From: Phialocephala subalpina
Taxonomy: Eukaryota > Ascomycota > Leotiomycetes > Helotiales > Mollisiaceae
Reading direction: 5' to 3'
Assembly (NCBI GenBank): GCA_900073065.1
Contig: FJOG01000042.1
Span: 310,001 to 374,000, forward strand
Length of the DNA: 64,000 bases
The position numbers and the translations under genes are program-made. Below, piece by piece: positions 31,968 through 41,886 of this stretch. The notes under the pieces were generated by a model, which saw only the letters and a program-made list of their open reading frames with translations, searched no databases and had not been told where the DNA came from. How positions within the stretch are numbered: position 1 is the stretch's first letter; the number at the start of each line of letters is the position of its first letter.

Positions 31968-33335
31968 TTACGCCGAGGTCTTCTTGGCCCTTGCCTCTGC
32001 CACAACCTCATCTATCGCTTGAACTACAGCTCCCATCGGATCATAGCTATCCATTTCTCGTTGGATCGCCTCAGCCTTTTGCTTGTATTCTGGGTTCCCC
32101 AAAACCTTCTCCACTGCCTCCCTCACAGCCTCGGATGTAGGAACCTCGACATCCAGGTTTATTGCGACTCCAGCCCACTCAGCCCGAGCTGCATTTTCGG
32201 GCTTATCCGTTGCAACGCCCGAAATAACCATTGGCATGCCATGGCTCAAAGCATGATTGAGTCCTCCATAGCCTCCGTTCGTGACAAAGACGTCGGCGAG
32301 TGGAAACAACTCGTCGAACGGGACAAAGCCTCCCACTCGTGCATTCGAAGGCACGACGTAGTCTTTTGGAAGAGTGGCTCCTTTCTTACCGAGACCTGCC
32401 ACAACAATGACGTTTGGAAGGTCCTTCAGGCCCTCCAGGGTAGGTATGATGACTTTGTTGTAATCATCGATGTCCAAAGTCCCTTGGGACACTGCAACAA
32501 TTCTGTTCTTGCCATCGGTGATATCACCCCACCATTCTGGGAGCTCAGGGAACGGATCACGGTGACCTTTTGGTAGACCTCCTGCGAATGAGAAGTTCTT
32601 TGGTAGATCAACTCGTGGCCATTCGATGCTTGGAACGCACATTTGCAGAAATCTGTCGGGTAAGGAATACTGCAAATCAAAGACATGTGTGTCTTCTTTG
32701 CAATCTTTCACACCCAGTTCCTTGAGATGCTTGACCCACTCTTGTTGAGTTGGTAAATAATCGCCCCAGTACACATTTCGAGTGAGACTCTCAAATTTCT
32801 CGGTGCTTTTACCAGAAGCATCGGGCTTCATCGACAGTCCAAACGGTGGGACATCTTCTCCAGTAGAAATCACAGGAACAATCCCAATCCCCACATCCCC
32901 GACAGCCTTCAAACCGGGCGCGCCCAACGGACCCGGCAAAGTACCCCACCAACTCTGATCATGCAAAGTCACAACCTCTCTTCCCTTCTGCTCCCTCTCC
33001 ACTTCCTCCAAAACACTCTGAAGAGTATTGAAATTCTGAACCGTATACCCAGCCATGAACCACTTGTGAATGAAATCGAAAAGAGGCGGCCCTCGAGGGT
33101 CAGATGGTTGAGGAGGAGCATCCGCCCAAGCTGTTACTTCTGAGAAATCCGCTTTTCCTTGATAGGGGACGAATTTGGCGCCGATGGATTCGATTTCGGT
33201 CTTGAAATGGGAGCCGCACATGAAGGTTACTTCGTAGCCTTGTTGGATGAGGCTCTTTGCGATTGCACGCAGGGGCATAGTGTGCCCGTAGATAGGGAGG
33301 GTGCCGAATACCAGGAGGGGCTTTTGAGTCGCCAT
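31968..33335 (-). CDS. UDP-glycosyltransferase (GT1, sterol/secondary-metabolite type)
   Basis: A 455-residue intronless protein with its ATG at 33335. The N-terminal acceptor domain starts V-F-G-T-L-P-I-Y-G-H-T-M-P-L, with the His near residue 18 expected as catalytic base. The C-terminal nucleotide-sugar domain shows D-V-F-V-T-N-G-G-Y-G-G-L-N-H-A-L-S-H-G-M-P near residues 350-370 and an A-R-A-E-W-A-G-V-A-I segment, the counterpart of the donor-binding PSPG-like box. No signal peptide or membrane anchor, so it is probably cytosolic. Such enzymes glycosylate sterols, phenolics or xenobiotics. No partner biosynthetic gene lies adjacent, which favours a detoxification role (inference). Confidence 0.92.
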   Translation of the reverse strand: MATQKPLLVFGTLPIYGHTMPLRAIAKSLIQQGYEVTFMCGSHFKTEIESIGAKFVPYQGKADFSEVTAWADAPPQPSDPRGPPLFDFIHKWFMAGYTVQNFNTLQSVLEEVEREQKGREVVTLHDQSWWGTLPGPLGAPGLKAVGDVGIGIVPVISTGEDVPPFGLSMKPDASGKSTEKFESLTRNVYWGDYLPTQQEWVKHLKELGVKDCKEDTHVFDLQYSLPDRFLQMCVPSIEWPRVDLPKNFSFAGGLPKGHRDPFPELPEWWGDITDGKNRIVAVSQGTLDIDDYNKVIIPTLEGLKDLPNVIVVAGLGKKGATLPKDYVVPSNARVGGFVPFDELFPLADVFVTNGGYGGLNHALSHGMPMVISGVATDKPENAARAEWAGVAINLDVEVPTSEAVREAVEKVLGNPEYKQKAEAIQREMDSYDPMGAVVQAIDEVVAEARAKKTSA

Positions 33336-34396
33336 GATTGTGGGTTTTTGGAAGTACTGGTAGATGTGGGACTTTTTCTTTCAAAATATTAGGTGAGATG
33401 GCATGAATATGTACTTCCATTTTCTCGGGTAAGTTAGAAATATGAAATTGCAATTGCCGTGAATCATACGTAAGCCCACGTTGATCGTGATCATGATGCC
33501 GAGTCTCACTGCAGCTGGGAGACGGCTACCTAGGTAAGCTGCAGCTGGGAGAACGGCTACCTAGGTAAGCTGCGCTAGATTCGCTGCCCGGGTACGAATG
33601 TACTCCGCGTATTTTGAACCAATCAACATGTATATCTAAGGAAGTTTTTCCTCTGGATCGTACCTAATTCTTCAGATCTTGAATTACTCTAGTCTTCCTC
33701 AGGCCCAAGTACGGTAAGTCATTCATTTGAGATTGAGGTACAAAATTTGATTTGAGGCCCCTGCGAGCGCCCTCAGGCATTTAATCCCTCACTTCCAAGT
33801 CTGGTACCGCTGTCAATGAGATTCAGAGAAATATAATATCTATGTTATGAGTAGCTAGCCTTCTAAATAATAATGAGCTCTGTGGACAATTCTGTAATAC
33901 GATAGCTTGCTAATACTTTCTTAAGGTTGAACGTAGAGTCAAAATTAGTGGTGATCAGGCTCGCTAATATTCAGGGGCTCGCTTGGTCCTCATCCTTTAT
34001 TTGAGGGGAGTGTGCCCGGCATCGACCTCAACTGAAAACGTCTGTTACTAAGCTTCTTCGCAGCTGTCTCCATTAATTCAAGAACTTTACTCACAGCCCA
34101 AAGCTATAAGTTATTGGTTTGTGAATTGGACATTCTTGTTTGATGAGATAACAGTCGTCATTCTCAACAAGTCGAACAGAGGAGCCAAATGCATGGGTCC
34201 TGAGTGCATCGAAGGCTAATGGTACAATCAGAGATAGGTCTAACTGCCGCTAAGTAAAAATCACAAAATCAGAATTGACAACAGATATCGAATTCGAAGA
34301 TGCACAATATATTATTCTATATTATTCCAACAGGGTATCTTCTTATTCTGCCTCTAACCCTAGGAGACACGTAGAACGATTATGTGAGTTGTCTCC
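33336..34396. other. Intergenic AT-rich region
   Basis: About 1.06 kb without a gene. It contains the 30-bp tandem duplication at 33511-33571. The rest is AT-rich and featureless. Confidence 0.4.
33511..33571. repeat. 30/31-bp tandem duplication
   Basis: GCAGCTGGGAGA(A)CGGCTACC followed by TAGGTAAGCT occurs twice back to back (33511-33540 and 33541-33571) with one inserted A in the second copy. It lies about 180 bases upstream of the glycosyltransferase start codon, so it could carry a duplicated promoter element; the CAGCTG palindrome recurs in each unit. Confidence 0.85.
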
Positions 34397-34844
34397 TTAG
34401 GCCATGAATTTGAAACCTTGCTTCGCAACCTGGGCCTTAGCGGCCGCGATGACAGACTGGAATCCTTGTTAGCTACGTTGTAAAGCACCGAGAGTAAGAC
34501 AATTCTTACGGCAGCGTTGGGGTCTGTGAAGCCACATCCGAGCTTGCCATTCTGGTTCTGCGCTCCTACAGCAGAGCAGATGCCGAGACCGCTGCCGCTG
34601 ATCTCAGCGCAGCAGGTGCTCCTGCAGTCGGCATCGGCGACGCACCCGCCAGTCGTAAACTGTTGGCCAGCGCCGTTACCGACATCCTTCGCGCCGGCGT
34701 TGTTGGGAGCGAGGGCCATGACGGAGACGGCAACTGACGGGCAGTGAGTTAGCATGAGCCTCCTGATCATATATATATATGCTTTTACTGCGGATGGACG
34801 ATAGACTTACAAGCCAGAGCAGCAGCGAAGGTGATGCGAACCAT
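34397..34844 (-). CDS. Small secreted cysteine-rich protein, BAS2-like
   Basis: Three exons, 34844-34811, 34733-34510 and 34456-34397, join in phase to 105 residues. M-V-R-I-T-F-A-A-A-L-A-F-A-V-S-V-M-A is a signal peptide split by intron 1. The mature part contains D-V-G-N-G-x-G-Q-Q-F-x-T-G-G-C, D-A-D-C, S-T-C-C, G-I-C and L-G-C, six cysteines in the spacing of biotrophy-associated secreted protein 2 of rice-blast fungus and its relatives. It ends in an Ala/Lys helix (S-V-I-A-A-A-K-A-Q-V-A-K-Q-G-F). Members are secreted during plant colonisation; their molecular target is not established. The protein is complete, with canonical splice sites (GTAAGT, GTAAGA). Confidence 0.9.
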
Positions 34845-35603
34845 TTTGGCGGTTAGAATGACTTGAAGCGAGTGATATTATACTAGAAGAAGATAGAAAT
34901 AATGACGACGCCGGGTCGTATGCTGTCGCAGACGCAAGTGAATCGAAAGAAGAGTGATGGATGGATGGCTGGCATTCAACTCCTCTCTTCGACCCGGGCT
35001 GGCTCTCCTTTATCTTTTCCCAGCGCTACGTTCGTCTCAATGCGACTTGAATCTCTAGAAGATCTTCACTCCTTGAATCTCGGTATTACATCTGCCAACG
35101 TTCGACGCGATGAATTCAGGGTTGCAGATCACGGAGCGGCATTGACAAAAAGGACGTGGCAGAGATGAAATCGAAAACGCGAAGCGATTCCAATTCTCGA
35201 GCGGCTAATCTATTGCTGGCTAAAAGCGAACGATTTTGCTGTCGCGTGCTGTCAGGTACCATGGTTCGTCCCGTCTCGGATGATGCCTTTAACTGCTGAG
35301 GTTTGATCGGCCACCCGGCCGCGTTTCGTCTGGTCTACTTCGTGGAGCCGCCAAATTCTATGTAGCTTAGACATCCGGAATCCAAGATCTGCGACATGCT
35401 TCAGATGATGAATGTTACTGCTGTAGTACCGGATGAAATAATCCCTACCAGGGGCAGTCGGCTGCGCTTGCCGAGTGGAGGCATTTGCTAACGGTCTATC
35501 ATTTTCTCATAGGTGGTCTATAAACCCAAAACTCGGTTCTAGAGTCGGCCCATCAATAATCACCCGCGATGTGGTATACCACTCCTTCCCAAAATGAGCG
35601 CCA
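34845..35603. other. Intergenic region
   Basis: About 760 bases upstream of the BAS2-like gene. It should hold that gene's promoter. A TATTATA-like string lies near 34881-34887, about 40 bases from the start codon. No gene supported. Confidence 0.4.
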
Positions 35604-36491
35604 TCAAGCATGCTCAGAGAAGGCCTGAATACAGCGACCCATTATGTCCAAGTCTCTCCCGAATTCTTCGTGCGACCAGGTCTCCAGAGATAACTCAAAA
35701 TCAATAAGAACGGATGACCCATCTTTGCGTATCAAACAGTTCCCATTATGGGCATCCCCGTGAGCGATCCCTCTCTGATGAAGAATGCGAAGGGCGGCCA
35801 GGCAACCTTGCATGTTTCTACCCCTTATCGACGGCACCTCTCCTATATACTCGGTGATAAACCCGATGGCTCGACCGCCCTCGGTGACGTGGCCAAGAAA
35901 TTCCGGCGTGGCCCCCGAGCCATGAAGGAGCTGGTACACTGTAGCCTCTCGCTCTAGAGACGGAATGTCCCACGGGAAACTCGCAATCTTGATCAGGACG
36001 GGTGCGTCGAAGTCGGGGTGTGTAACGACTTGCAACCGATCGTGCTGAAGCATCTCAACCTTGACAAACTCAAGATAGTCAATCTTTCGAGGGTGCCAAT
36101 TATTGATCATCTCCAGGTGACTTGTTAGGGTCGTATTTCTGATGCTGTATGTCCCGGTATGTCTGTCTAGGTGAATGTGGGCTTCGTTCCAGTCGCCCAG
36201 CGGAAGGCGTGGAAGATCAATTGAGCCTTGCTCAGAACTGGTAGGATAACCTGCTTGCAGCATCTTGGAGTCGAGGAAGACGTATTTGATGGCTTTCTGC
36301 TCGCCGACATTCACCGCTACGCGCAGTGGATGACCATAGTTTGCGATTTTTTGTTGTGTTGCGAGGACCTGCGCATTTGGGAATCTGTAGACATTCTGTC
36401 CGGGGAGCACGCTCTGAGCAGATGCAATTGCGATGCCGATAATAAAGAAAAGTCTCTCCCAGAGAGACATGTGGGTGGCGACCTTGTGCAT
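35604..36491 (-). CDS. Protein kinase-like (APH/KdkA-type) protein
   Basis: 295 residues from the ATG at 36491; the frame continues upstream but without another ATG. A hydrophobic N-terminus (L-F-F-I-I-G-I-A-I-A-S-A) may be a signal sequence or anchor. The C-terminal half has kinase-fold signatures: R-I-L-H-Q-R-G-I-A-H-G-D-A-H-N-G-N-C-L (the HxDxxxxN catalytic loop) and V-L-I-D-F-E-L-S, where DFE stands for DFG. A Lys in A-P-V-L-I-K-I-A-S-F is the likely ATP-binding residue, and a Glu in S-L-E-R-E-A its partner. It matches the small-molecule/lipopolysaccharide-kinase-like group expanded in fungi. The substrate is unknown. The GNCL variant of the catalytic loop and the DFE motif leave activity uncertain. 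Confidence 0.8.
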   Translation of the reverse strand: MHKVATHMSLWERLFFIIGIAIASAQSVLPGQNVYRFPNAQVLATQQKIANYGHPLRVAVNVGEQKAIKYVFLDSKMLQAGYPTSSEQGSIDLPRLPLGDWNEAHIHLDRHTGTYSIRNTTLTSHLEMINNWHPRKIDYLEFVKVEMLQHDRLQVVTHPDFDAPVLIKIASFPWDIPSLEREATVYQLLHGSGATPEFLGHVTEGGRAIGFITEYIGEVPSIRGRNMQGCLAALRILHQRGIAHGDAHNGNCLIRKDGSSVLIDFELSLETWSHEEFGRDLDIMGRCIQAFSEHA

Positions 36492-37596
36492 AAGTAAATA
36501 TATATGAAAAAGAGGTGCATTTGACCCGCTTCTTGGAAAGAGGCAACCGTTGGATATTATCAAGCTCTCGCGCGATGAAGACACAGAATCGATGGGAGAC
36601 GCCAAATCATTGAGAGCCTAAGATGTTGGGACATACATAAAACCAGGGGCAAGTGAGATCTGTTTCGCTTAGCGTCATCTAGCTCCCGGCGATACAGATA
36701 CAGTAATCCATTTTTTGCGCCTGCCAGGCCCGGGCGCGGCCGCGCCAAAACCCTCAGTGACCAGGGCCGAATTGGCTGCGGATGACGCTTCGATGACGGG
36801 CGCTGTGCTTTGCTCTCCATATAGTTCAATACATACCTAATCTTAACACATGCTCAATTTACCTCTTAACACGGTCCACCATAAATAATCACAGCGGAGA
36901 AAGGGACTTGGCCGGCCCGAGCATCTGCCGAGGTTGGTGACTTGTTGGTTACGCTCGTCATGGCCGACGTAGTTTACATATTTTCGATCGATACCGAATG
37001 GAATACCGCACAAACTTGAGGCTTAGACCTCTATTTTCTAGGGGATTTCGCTTTGCGCTAGTCTCTTTAATCAGACACCTGGTGGTAATCGAGATGTTGA
37101 TGGCCGAATGGTTATGAATGCAGACACAAGGCTGGATTTTCCTAGCTCGGTTGATAAAGATGTTATCTGTATTCTCAAACTGTACTCGGGCGGATTTCTC
37201 GTGAGTCCGAGCGCTGATTTTAACCGAATTGCACTAAGTCCCCCATTGTGAACAAACGCGTAAACAGCCCTATTTTATCGCGAATTACTCACTTAAATTA
37301 GTATATCTTTACTTACAGACGAAGTTCAATTGCTGTGATATTTTTAACTCGGTGCGCGATGTATTTTTGACTTGTTTATAGTGTAGAATAGGTGGAGGTT
37401 TGGTCTCGTCTATATGTTTTGGTGAGGGCGCGATGACTTTATAATTGGCGCTCGGACACACGAGAAATCCGCCCAAGTATTTATTGTGAAAACGCAAGGC
37501 TTGAGGTTTATGTAATTCTCCTCTTTCCCACTTGTCTTTGATAACCAGATCGTTGTCCTCATCGTCCTTCCGAGGCTTTTATTTTCTGTTCCACAC
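36492..37596. other. Intergenic region with dispersed repeat
   Basis: About 1.1 kb, AT-rich to the right, containing copy 1 of dispersed repeat family B (36905-37080). No gene seen. Confidence 0.4.
36905..37080 (+). repeat. Dispersed repeat family B, copy 1
   Basis: Best conserved core 36988-37063: GATCGATACCGAATGGAATA, then AAACTTGAGGCTTAGACCTC, then a TTTCTAGGGGATTTCGCTTT stretch. It aligns with 41410-41565 and 44640-44795, the other two copies in this window, all on the same strand. All copies are diverged (roughly three-quarters identical by eye) and lack coding content. Confidence 0.75.
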
Positions 37597-38325
37597 TCAC
37601 GAGTGATCATCCGAACTTCCATTCAAACTCTTTATATCCGTTGCCTCTGGTACTGGCATCTTCTCCAATGCTCCCGTCTCATTATTGAATCCCCACTGCA
37701 GCGCCCAATCCCAAAACCCAGCATCCCATTGCCATCTCATCCAGGTTGCGAACATCAAACCAAACATAAGCACACTGCTGAAAAACGCTTCACCACAGTC
37801 CCTCGTACACGTAAAAGGACCCACAATACCCTTTCCATCTGTCGGAAAACATCCTCTCCAAAACCATATCCCCGCGGCGCCAAAAGCGATGCCTATAAAC
37901 TTTACTGGCGAAGGAAATGGAAGATTAGGATCCATAGCCATATTCATCGATCCTCCCCAGATGATAGGTACAAGTACGGGACTGATGGGTTTATACGTGG
38001 CATTGAAGATCGCCATCAATATCTCGTCGCGGCGTTGAATGACGGTGTAGAAGTATCCTAGATCAACCATGCCTTCGGTGTGCGCTGATCTGAGGAGGCT
38101 CACGACGGCACCGCAGATGATTAGAACTCGGTAGAGACGGAGGTATATAGACCGGGGCCAGAGGATGCGGAGGATAGTCGACGGCATTGTAGACTGAGAT
38201 TGGGTTGACTTGCAAATTGTCGATGAGAGTGAGTAGTGGTTGGGAATGAACTTCAGGTATGTAGTGGAAGGCGGAGAAGAAGGAACAGATTTGTTCTTAA
38301 AATAGCCAAGACTCGAAATGGTCAT
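37597..38325 (-). CDS. Multi-spanning membrane protein of unknown function
   Basis: 242 residues from the ATG at 38325; an alternative start at 38187 (M-P-S-T-I-L-R-I-L-W-P-R) would give 196 residues and may be the real one, since the first 46 residues look unstructured. About four hydrophobic helices are visible (R-V-L-I-I-C-G-A-V-V-S-L-L, I-S-P-V-L-V-P-I-I-W-G, F-I-G-I-A-F-G-A-A-G-I-W-F-W, S-S-V-L-M-F-G-L-M-F-A-T-W). A Cys pair sits in F-T-C-T-R-D-C-G. I do not recognise the family. No intron required. Confidence 0.75.
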   Translation of the reverse strand: MTISSLGYFKNKSVPSSPPSTTYLKFIPNHYSLSSTICKSTQSQSTMPSTILRILWPRSIYLRLYRVLIICGAVVSLLRSAHTEGMVDLGYFYTVIQRRDEILMAIFNATYKPISPVLVPIIWGGSMNMAMDPNLPFPSPVKFIGIAFGAAGIWFWRGCFPTDGKGIVGPFTCTRDCGEAFFSSVLMFGLMFATWMRWQWDAGFWDWALQWGFNNETGALEKMPVPEATDIKSLNGSSDDHS

Positions 38326-39869
38326 GGGATGAAGTACGATGTTGGGGATGTTGGAAGACTGACGCTAGTTGGTTTTCGTAAGCACAATGCGCCTCGTACA
38401 TGCGGAGAGGTCGAAGCGTTTTCCGGTCGTGTTTCAAGTCGTTGCAACTGTTTGTCTCCTAAATAGCTATGGCACAGATTTTGTTGGTTGGAAAGAATAC
38501 ACCTGGAAGGGTTTTAACACTGGAGGACCGTAGATGTTGGTTTTCTGTCCTCGTAAGCAGAGTCGTGACACAGCCTTCGATTGAGTCACGGGACCATTAT
38601 CGACCAGCTCCTGGGTAGGTAGAGACAACCGGCCAAGGCCGTTTTCTGACTTCAGAGAGAATTTTTTCCAAGGAAAGTCAGAGTGAAAGAGCAAAGCACA
38701 TGACACGGATGATCGAAGCACCCATTTCCAAAGTTCGAGTGCGAGTACAGTACAAGTCAACACTTAAGCCCGGTATTGCTTACACCACTACCATCTGCAG
38801 AGCGCCCCAGCTCATAGACTACTTTGCCACTTATCTAACAACCTATTAAATCTCAAGTACGCTGTTCATAATCCTTTTTGTTGGCCCATATATCGTGCGA
38901 TAATCACTAAACAGACAAGGAACTGGGGTACTCTGCTTTCGGTAACCATTGCCTAGCGATCTTTCCTCGTGGCTTTTCCCAAATGAACTCACCAGGCATA
39001 AACTCTTGCAAAACCTTGTTCGATATAGTCTTACGAATATAACAATTGATTAAACATGTTACAATACCCATTTAGATACCTTGGCACAGGCCGATCCTTA
39101 TGTTGCTCGTTCCCTTTGCAAGTCTATAGAATCCTTCAGTGATGGATGTTATTGTTGGTTTTACAAAGCTGACCACTATTAACTCGGTCAAAGGAAGCAC
39201 CAGATAGCAGATGATTTGCTGTTCGATATAGTCTTACGAATACAACAAGTGACTAAACATGTTATAACACCCATTTAGATACCTTGGCACAGGCCGATCC
39301 TTATGTTGCTCGTTCCCTTTACCAGGTCTGTAAAATCCTTCAGTGATCGGTGTTACTGTTGGCTTTACAAAGCTAATTATTGCTAACTCGGTCAAGGGAA
39401 GCACCAGATAGCAGATGATTTGCTTGCAATTCTCAGAGATATAAGATTAAAAGTATAGATCGAGAAACAAAATACTCCTTTTAAAAAAAATCATCCTCTC
39501 TCTTTGTCTATTGCTCATGATCGTATCAGATTTTGCTACCTTCTACTCTACTTGCAGGATTCTAGCACTGAAGGTATATCTTGTAAGTAGGCTCGACACA
39601 TTACATACCCCCAAGGCTCCCCATGCTGTGTCTGACTTGGGGAATGTTCCAACATTCGAGGATGAATATGAAGATAGCTCTTAAGCTCTAATTAAATGCC
39701 ACACTCGTAATATTTCAAACAACGAGCTGGGCATGGCATACAGTTGTCGAATTACCGGAACAGGATACGCTTATAGGATGATGCTTACCGTTCGCAGCAA
39801 CTTGTCCAGGCAAAAATTTAAAAACAGCCCTCTTCGAATACATTCTTACGCCAAGTTATCTCTGTGGAG
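38326..39869. other. Intergenic region containing a 203-bp tandem duplication
   Basis: About 1.5 kb with no gene. It is dominated by the duplication at 39018-39424. AT-rich sequence precedes the next start. Confidence 0.45.
39018..39424. repeat. 203-bp direct tandem duplication
   Basis: Copies 39018-39220 and 39221-39424 both start GTTCGATATAGTCTTACGAATA and end CAGATAGCAGATGATTTGCT. They differ at scattered sites, many of them C/T or G/A exchanges, so the duplication is older than the one at 31275. No coding content. Confidence 0.92.
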
Positions 39870-40739
39870 ATGTCGAAACTTCTAGCAGCCATATTGTTCT
39901 ATTCCACGTTCGCAACCGCAGTCACGGAATCTATCAAGATTCATGGGCGGCCTGACTACGACATGGTCAACCAAATGTACCAGTCTTTTGGTGGATCATG
40001 GAACCTCTCTACATCAGGTGTGGAGGGTTTTGAGCGAGCAATAATCAGCCATATTACATTTCACCCTTTGGGTTCAAACGACACGGACCACACAAATTCT
40101 ACCTCTGTTTCCAGAGTCAAGAGGCAGAACGTGGGAAATCCCCACTGTTACAACCAGGATGATAGGCATGGTTTGTTTACCGTCCAGCAGCAACAATGGA
40201 TTGTTGGCTCCGTATGCAGCACATTCTCACAAGGGTACTCGTCCTCTTTCACTTTTCACACGCCCTAACATTGCCGCTTGGCAATCTATCGTCACTCTTA
40301 GCTCTTTCTCTCATAACCAAACATGGTGCTGACTATTATAAGGACGATACCTTTTGCATTCACCGGGCTGGCAATAATTGTTGATGAAGTATGGTGCAGG
40401 ACCTGGACACATGGGGCGGCTGTGTGTAAAGTTGTTGTCGAGATGGGGCTCACACAAGGCTCGACCTCTTTTGCAGCGGCGTGGGCTCAGGTATGCGTGG
40501 CAAACTACGCTGCAATTGAGCATTCTTGTGGCCAGGATGGAGGAACTGTTAATGCGACCACCCCTGGCGGGTACACGTTCCAGAACGGTGGATACCAGCT
40601 TACTACAGTTACGTTCACTACAACTATATATGCCTCGCTGAGTCCAGGTACGTCCTTGACTACTTTATGCCCCAATGGTGGTTATTGTAACGAATGGACG
40701 TGTGCCGCTGCTGTGTGCAACGAGGGTCCCCCAGTCTGA
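39870..40739 (+). pseudogene. Broken secreted Cys-containing protein gene
   Basis: From the ATG at 39870 a signal peptide (L-L-A-A-I-L-F-Y-S-T-F-A-T-A) and about 130 residues follow to TAA at 40266-40268. Just beyond, in a second frame, N-I-A-A-W-Q-S-I-V-T-L runs to Q-T-W-C. A third frame then continues to 40739 with W-T-H-G-A-A-V-C-K, A-A-W-A-Q-V-C, C-G-Q-D-G-G-T-V-N and C-A-A-A-V-C. The Cys/Trp-rich fragments look like one secreted protein of about 280 residues interrupted by two frame shifts. A 66-bp intron ending ACTCTTAG at about 40301 is conceivable but does not repair both shifts. Family not recognised. Confidence 0.5.
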
Positions 40740-41886
40740 GCACAGATAATAGTATGATTGAGGAGTTCAGCATTGGATCTGATTCTTTTGAGCATGGGGG
40801 CTGGTTTTATCCTTTGGCTAGGTTTCCCAGTTCTGTAACTTGAATAAGCATGCTACAACGGAACAACATCATCTGTCCATAGTTCTACCTGTGCACGTAC
40901 AGTGAAGCAGAATCTGCGGGTACTTTAATGAACCCTGTAGTATTAGGGTGCCCAATCTTGCTCCCCCTTTGGCGTTTAGGAAGAAGCGGTATTATTTATA
41001 GAAGGGGCCGATTTTGAACCCCGAATCAAGGATATACCTCTAACCCTACAAGTACACCAAAGCGATAGCACGTTGGTTTGTAAGCTACACCTCAGATTAA
41101 TCGCCTCAAAAGTATCTTGTTTTAGGTTACTATAGGGTAGGGGTAGGGTACATGCTTTATTCGTATCATAGACTGGAGTACTCTCATTTGCAGTATTACA
41201 ATTTGGAGTACTCCGGCCTGCAATACGCAGATTTAGCCTGCTAGAGATCAGAGCACGTCAAAGTTTCATACTGAAACATAAGGCACTACCTCCGTTTAAA
41301 TAATCTGAGTGCATTATCATGTGGATAAATGACGTAAGTGCATTTTAACATAACTATTTAGGACGAGGGGGGGTAAGGGCTCTTAGGATAGACTAGCAGA
41401 ATCAGTCTTGGTGACCCGGGGATCTGCCGGGGGTGTGATCTTGTTGGTTGCGTTCGTTCGCCGGAGTCGATACAGTCTGTATGTATCTTGATCGATTCCG
41501 AACGGAATGCTGCTGAAACTTGAGGTTTTAATCTCTATTTTGTGAGGATTTCCGTTAGGAACCTCTTTTCAGCTCCGAACCTGTCAACACGGGATGAGGT
41601 TTAGCGTGATTTATCCTGGCCCGATGCTTCTGGATCTGAGGCTTTATGTGCAGTGGATGATGATATCACAAAAGGCATTTGGTGACAATCAAGCACAAGG
41701 ACAACTGTGAAACACCCAAATCTGGAAAATGGCCTGTAAGATCTTTGTAGCATAAATAGATCAGATCAGTGTGTGGAAAGAGTGAACACCCATGTCATCT
41801 CTTGTCTAATTTTGCCCATACGATGAACTCGTACGATGAGGCGGTGGAGGCATTCCATGTTGGGGCAGTACCTTTCAAGCAGTTGT
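40740..41886. other. Intergenic region with dispersed repeat
   Basis: About 1.15 kb, without a gene. It contains repeat family B copy 2 (41410-41565). A G-rich string, TAGGGTAGGGGTAGGG, near 41132-41148 resembles a short telomere-like tract but is too short to interpret. Confidence 0.4.
41410..41565 (+). repeat. Dispersed repeat family B, copy 2
   Basis: Aligns with copies at 36905-37080 and 44640-44795. Core: CTTGATCGATTCCGAACGGA, then GAAACTTGAGGTTTTAATCT, then TTTTGTGAGGATTTCCGTTA. GATCTGCCG...TTGTTGGTT(G/A)CG is shared with copy 1 at the left end. Confidence 0.75.

Noticed and set aside
41132..41148. Interstitial telomere-like GGGTAGGGGTAGGG
   Set aside because: Fewer than three imperfect units; chance is likely.
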